Shown: in pieces, positions 6,863-8,648 of the stretch
How positions within the stretch are numbered: position 1 is the first letter of the stretch
Layout: every line of letters begins with the position of its first letter
Notes under the pieces: generated by a model
The model's database searches: none
Seen by the model: the letters and a program-made list of their open reading frames with translations, nothing else
What the model was told of the DNA's origin: nothing
Origin: CAYZEZ01 sp964477295
GTDB taxonomy: Bacteria > Bacteroidota > Bacteroidia > Bacteroidales > SM23-62
Direction: 5' to 3'
NCBI GenBank assembly: GCA_964477295.1
Contig: CAYZEZ010000210.1
Coordinates: 1-8,648, forward strand
DNA length: 8,648 nucleotides
Position numbers and translations under genes: made by a program

Positions 6863-8497
6863 ATGAAAATTCAAATAAAAAATATAGTCAGAGCTGGAAT
6901 GTTTTTATTAACATTGGGATTATCCGGTATGTTTGGTTGCCAGGATCTGGATGAGCCACCCCCAGGAGTACTTGATCCCTCAACCTATTTTGAAACCCAG
7001 CTTGATGCTCTGGCCGCACTTACAGGTGCATATGCAGGGCATTATGGCGGTGCACAGAGGTATTACCTCAAGTCGTGGATCGTTTGTGTCAGTTGCGGAT
7101 CAGACAATATGGGGGATGGTTTCGGAGGTATCCAGGAACGGAAAGAAATGGACCGGTTTAAATTTGACCCGGCCTTCAGTGATTTTTACTTTATATGGTG
7201 GAATGCATACCTCATTATCAACAGGGCCGGGAACGTCATTGCCAACGTACCGGAAATGCCGGACAATGTATTTGACTCACCGGAACTAAAGAAGCGGATC
7301 GTTGCCGAAGCCCGGTTTTTAAGGGCCCAGAATTACTTCAACATCATCCGGCTATTTGGTGATGCAGTATTTCACGGTGATAATTATGTCAGCGATCCAG
7401 TAGGGGCAGCAGATCTGACCAGGACCGGTGTTGAAGTGATTTATGATTTTATTATCAGTGAACTGGAACTTGCGGAGAAGGACCTGTGGGACAGGGAAGA
7501 CACTGAGAAGGGACGTGCAACACGAGGTGCAGCCCAGGCATTTCTTGCAAAGGTATACCTGACCCGGGCCGGCTGGAGGCTGGATGCCCATACGAATACT
7601 ATGGTCAAGGGGGATCAGTCATACTGGGCCAAGGCTGCCGAGTGGGCGAAGAAATGCATGGATGAAGGACATTATGCCCTGAGGGCAAATTACAGGGAGG
7701 TATTTCCCGCCGATGATGCTGATTACGACCTTTATGAAAACAATGAAGAGCATATCTTTTTCGTAAACTGTGTAGCAACAAATAACTGGTTCGAAACCAA
7801 ATTATACTGGGGACCCAGGCTGGCGAACGGTGAAGGAGGGTTTTCATCCTTCGTGGGTGAGAAAGAACTCATCTATTCATTCGAGCCGGGAGACCAGAGG
7901 GACGAGGTAGCAAATCTGTACTATGTGATAGATGAACTGGAAGAGGAACAACCGCTGGATGCTGGTAATGCCAGTTACTGGTGGCCTGGTATGGCCTTTC
8001 CGCATGTGAATAAATACCTGCCGGATGAGGATGACTATAAATTCCCACCCTCCGAGAATGCTTCAGGCACAAACTACCCGCTGATGAGGTATGCTGAAGT
8101 ACTGCTGGTATATGCCGAGGCTGTTAATGAAGCAAACGGCGGCCCTAATGCAGAGGCCATAGAAGCTTTTAACAAGATCAGGCGTCGTGCCGGAATTAGT
8201 GAATGGCCAAATGTTAATGATGTAAACGGCAATCCATACCCGAATACCCAGGAAGGATTCCGCCAGGCTATACGCCAGGAAAGAAGATGGGAGCTTTGCT
8301 ATGAGGCGAAAAGGCTGTTCGACCTGAGAAGGTGGGGAATCCTGGAAGAAACATTCCAGGCACGGGCTACAGCTCCCGATGCCACATTACAAGACGGCAT
8401 CAGGGCACAGAATGTTGAAATGAAACATAACCTGTTCCCGATTCCTCAGACGGAGATCCAGAGGAACAATAAACTTACGCAGAATCCTGGATTTTAA
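6863..8497 (+). CDS. SusD/RagB-family surface glycan-binding lipoprotein
   Basis: 544 residues, within the usual SusD range. The lipoprotein signal ends MFGC, so Cys26 is the likely lipid anchor, and the QDLDEPPPG that follows is typical of the family. The N-terminal part has the conserved AEARFLRAQNYFNIIRLFGD segment (149-166) of the TPR-like helices. The C-terminal RagB/SusD part has YPLMRYAEVLLVYAEAVNE (405-423), IRRRAGI (439-445), ERRWELCYEAKRLFDLRRW (473-491) and the ending LFPIPQTEI...LTQNPGF. The protein captures glycan at the surface and acts as the lid of the SusC barrel. It starts 26 bp after the SusC stop, the standard pair arrangement, so the two are almost certainly co-transcribed. 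A CVSC motif (Cys75, Cys78) near the N-terminus is uncommon in my experience of the family. A start at Met13 would remove the basic signal-peptide head, so 6863 is preferred. Confidence 0.97.
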   Translation: MKIQIKNIVRAGMFLLTLGLSGMFGCQDLDEPPPGVLDPSTYFETQLDALAALTGAYAGHYGGAQRYYLKSWIVCVSCGSDNMGDGFGGIQERKEMDRFKFDPAFSDFYFIWWNAYLIINRAGNVIANVPEMPDNVFDSPELKKRIVAEARFLRAQNYFNIIRLFGDAVFHGDNYVSDPVGAADLTRTGVEVIYDFIISELELAEKDLWDREDTEKGRATRGAAQAFLAKVYLTRAGWRLDAHTNTMVKGDQSYWAKAAEWAKKCMDEGHYALRANYREVFPADDADYDLYENNEEHIFFVNCVATNNWFETKLYWGPRLANGEGGFSSFVGEKELIYSFEPGDQRDEVANLYYVIDELEEEQPLDAGNASYWWPGMAFPHVNKYLPDEDDYKFPPSENASGTNYPLMRYAEVLLVYAEAVNEANGGPNAEAIEAFNKIRRRAGISEWPNVNDVNGNPYPNTQEGFRQAIRQERRWELCYEAKRLFDLRRWGILEETFQARATAPDATLQDGIRAQNVEMKHNLFPIPQTEIQRNNKLTQNPGF

Positions 8498-8553
8498 TAT
8501 TAACAATTTAATTAACAGAGTAATACTTTATTTACTCACTAAAACTCAAGCTT
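8498..8553. promoter_or_regulatory. Short AT-rich spacer after the SusD gene
   Basis: This 56-base gap has a weak 6-bp inverted repeat (GAGTAA at 8518-8523 with TTACTC at 8532-8537, 8-base loop). There is no T-run and no TTTG/TAnnTTTG promoter pair, so read-through from the SusCD genes into the next gene is the simplest reading. Confidence 0.3.
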
Positions 8554-8648
8554 ATGAAAAACGTTTTTCGAATTTGTTTCACACTTGTTTTCGTGTTGCA
8601 GGCGGTTTTCGTGCTCGGGCAGTTTACGCCTGAGTGGGATTCCATCAA
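8554..8648 (+). CDS. Start of a secreted protein (3' truncated by window edge)
   Basis: An ATG at 8554 opens a frame that runs off the window after 31 full codons. The translation is a clear type I signal peptide: basic start MKNVFR, a hydrophobic core, and VLG before Gln23, where cleavage is likely. The mature start QFTPEWDSI has no Cys at the cleavage point, so it is secreted or periplasmic rather than a lipoprotein. Its position 56 bp after the SusD gene on the same strand suggests a further PUL member, for instance a glycan-binding protein, glycoside hydrolase or lyase, but the visible part cannot tell which. Confidence 0.7.
   Translation, partial: MKNVFRICFTLVFVLQAVFVLGQFTPEWDSI

Noticed and set aside
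6933..7289. 118-codon plus-strand frame within the SusD gene
   Set aside because: It is an out-of-frame reading of a clear SusD-like coding region.
1..8648. CRISPR array, tRNA, rRNA or known riboswitch
   Set aside because: No regularly spaced repeats, cloverleaf-like segments or conserved RNA motifs were seen on reading both strands.

Overview
The window looks like part of a polysaccharide-utilisation locus (PUL) from a member of the Bacteroidota. The evidence is a SusC-type TonB-dependent transporter followed 26 bp later by a SusD-type surface lipoprotein, two secreted proteins ending in a type IX secretion (T9SS) sorting domain with a YPNP motif, A-rich leaders without a Shine-Dalgarno sequence, and one candidate promoter of the Bacteroidota type (TTTG, 20 bp, TTAATTTG). 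Genus and glycan cannot be read from the sequence. All genes lie on the + strand.

Layout. 1-1095: 3' part of a secreted protein (end of a CBM96/DNRLRE-like domain, a concanavalin-like jelly roll, a T9SS tail), whose start lies outside the window. 1096-1444: AT-rich gap with a perfect 15-bp hairpin just after the stop and a candidate promoter near its far end. 1445-3025: a complete paralogue of the first gene. 3026-3274: gap containing a possible 36-residue single-pass membrane peptide (3103-3213). 3275-3715: small lipoprotein with a PKD-like fold. 3753-6836: SusC-like transporter. 6863-8497: SusD-like lipoprotein. 8554 to the end: signal peptide and first residues of another secreted protein, cut by the window edge.

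How the genes may work together (inference from family knowledge). SusC and SusD form an outer-membrane uptake complex in which SusD is the ligand-capturing lid over the SusC barrel. The PKD-like lipoprotein 37 bp before susC may be an extra surface glycan-binding subunit. The two T9SS proteins carry putative carbohydrate-binding folds but no recognised catalytic domain, so they may bind or present substrate at the cell surface. No degradative enzyme or regulator is visible; both would be expected outside the window. The SusC has no N-terminal STN signalling domain, so control through a SusC-coupled anti-sigma factor is unlikely.

The most notable signals are a 144-bp block that is 98% identical between the two tandem paralogues although the neighbouring sequence is only about 75% identical (a gene-conversion signature), and the overlooked 36-codon membrane microORF. 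I do not see a clearly new system; this is mainly a recognisable PUL with some unusual accessory parts.
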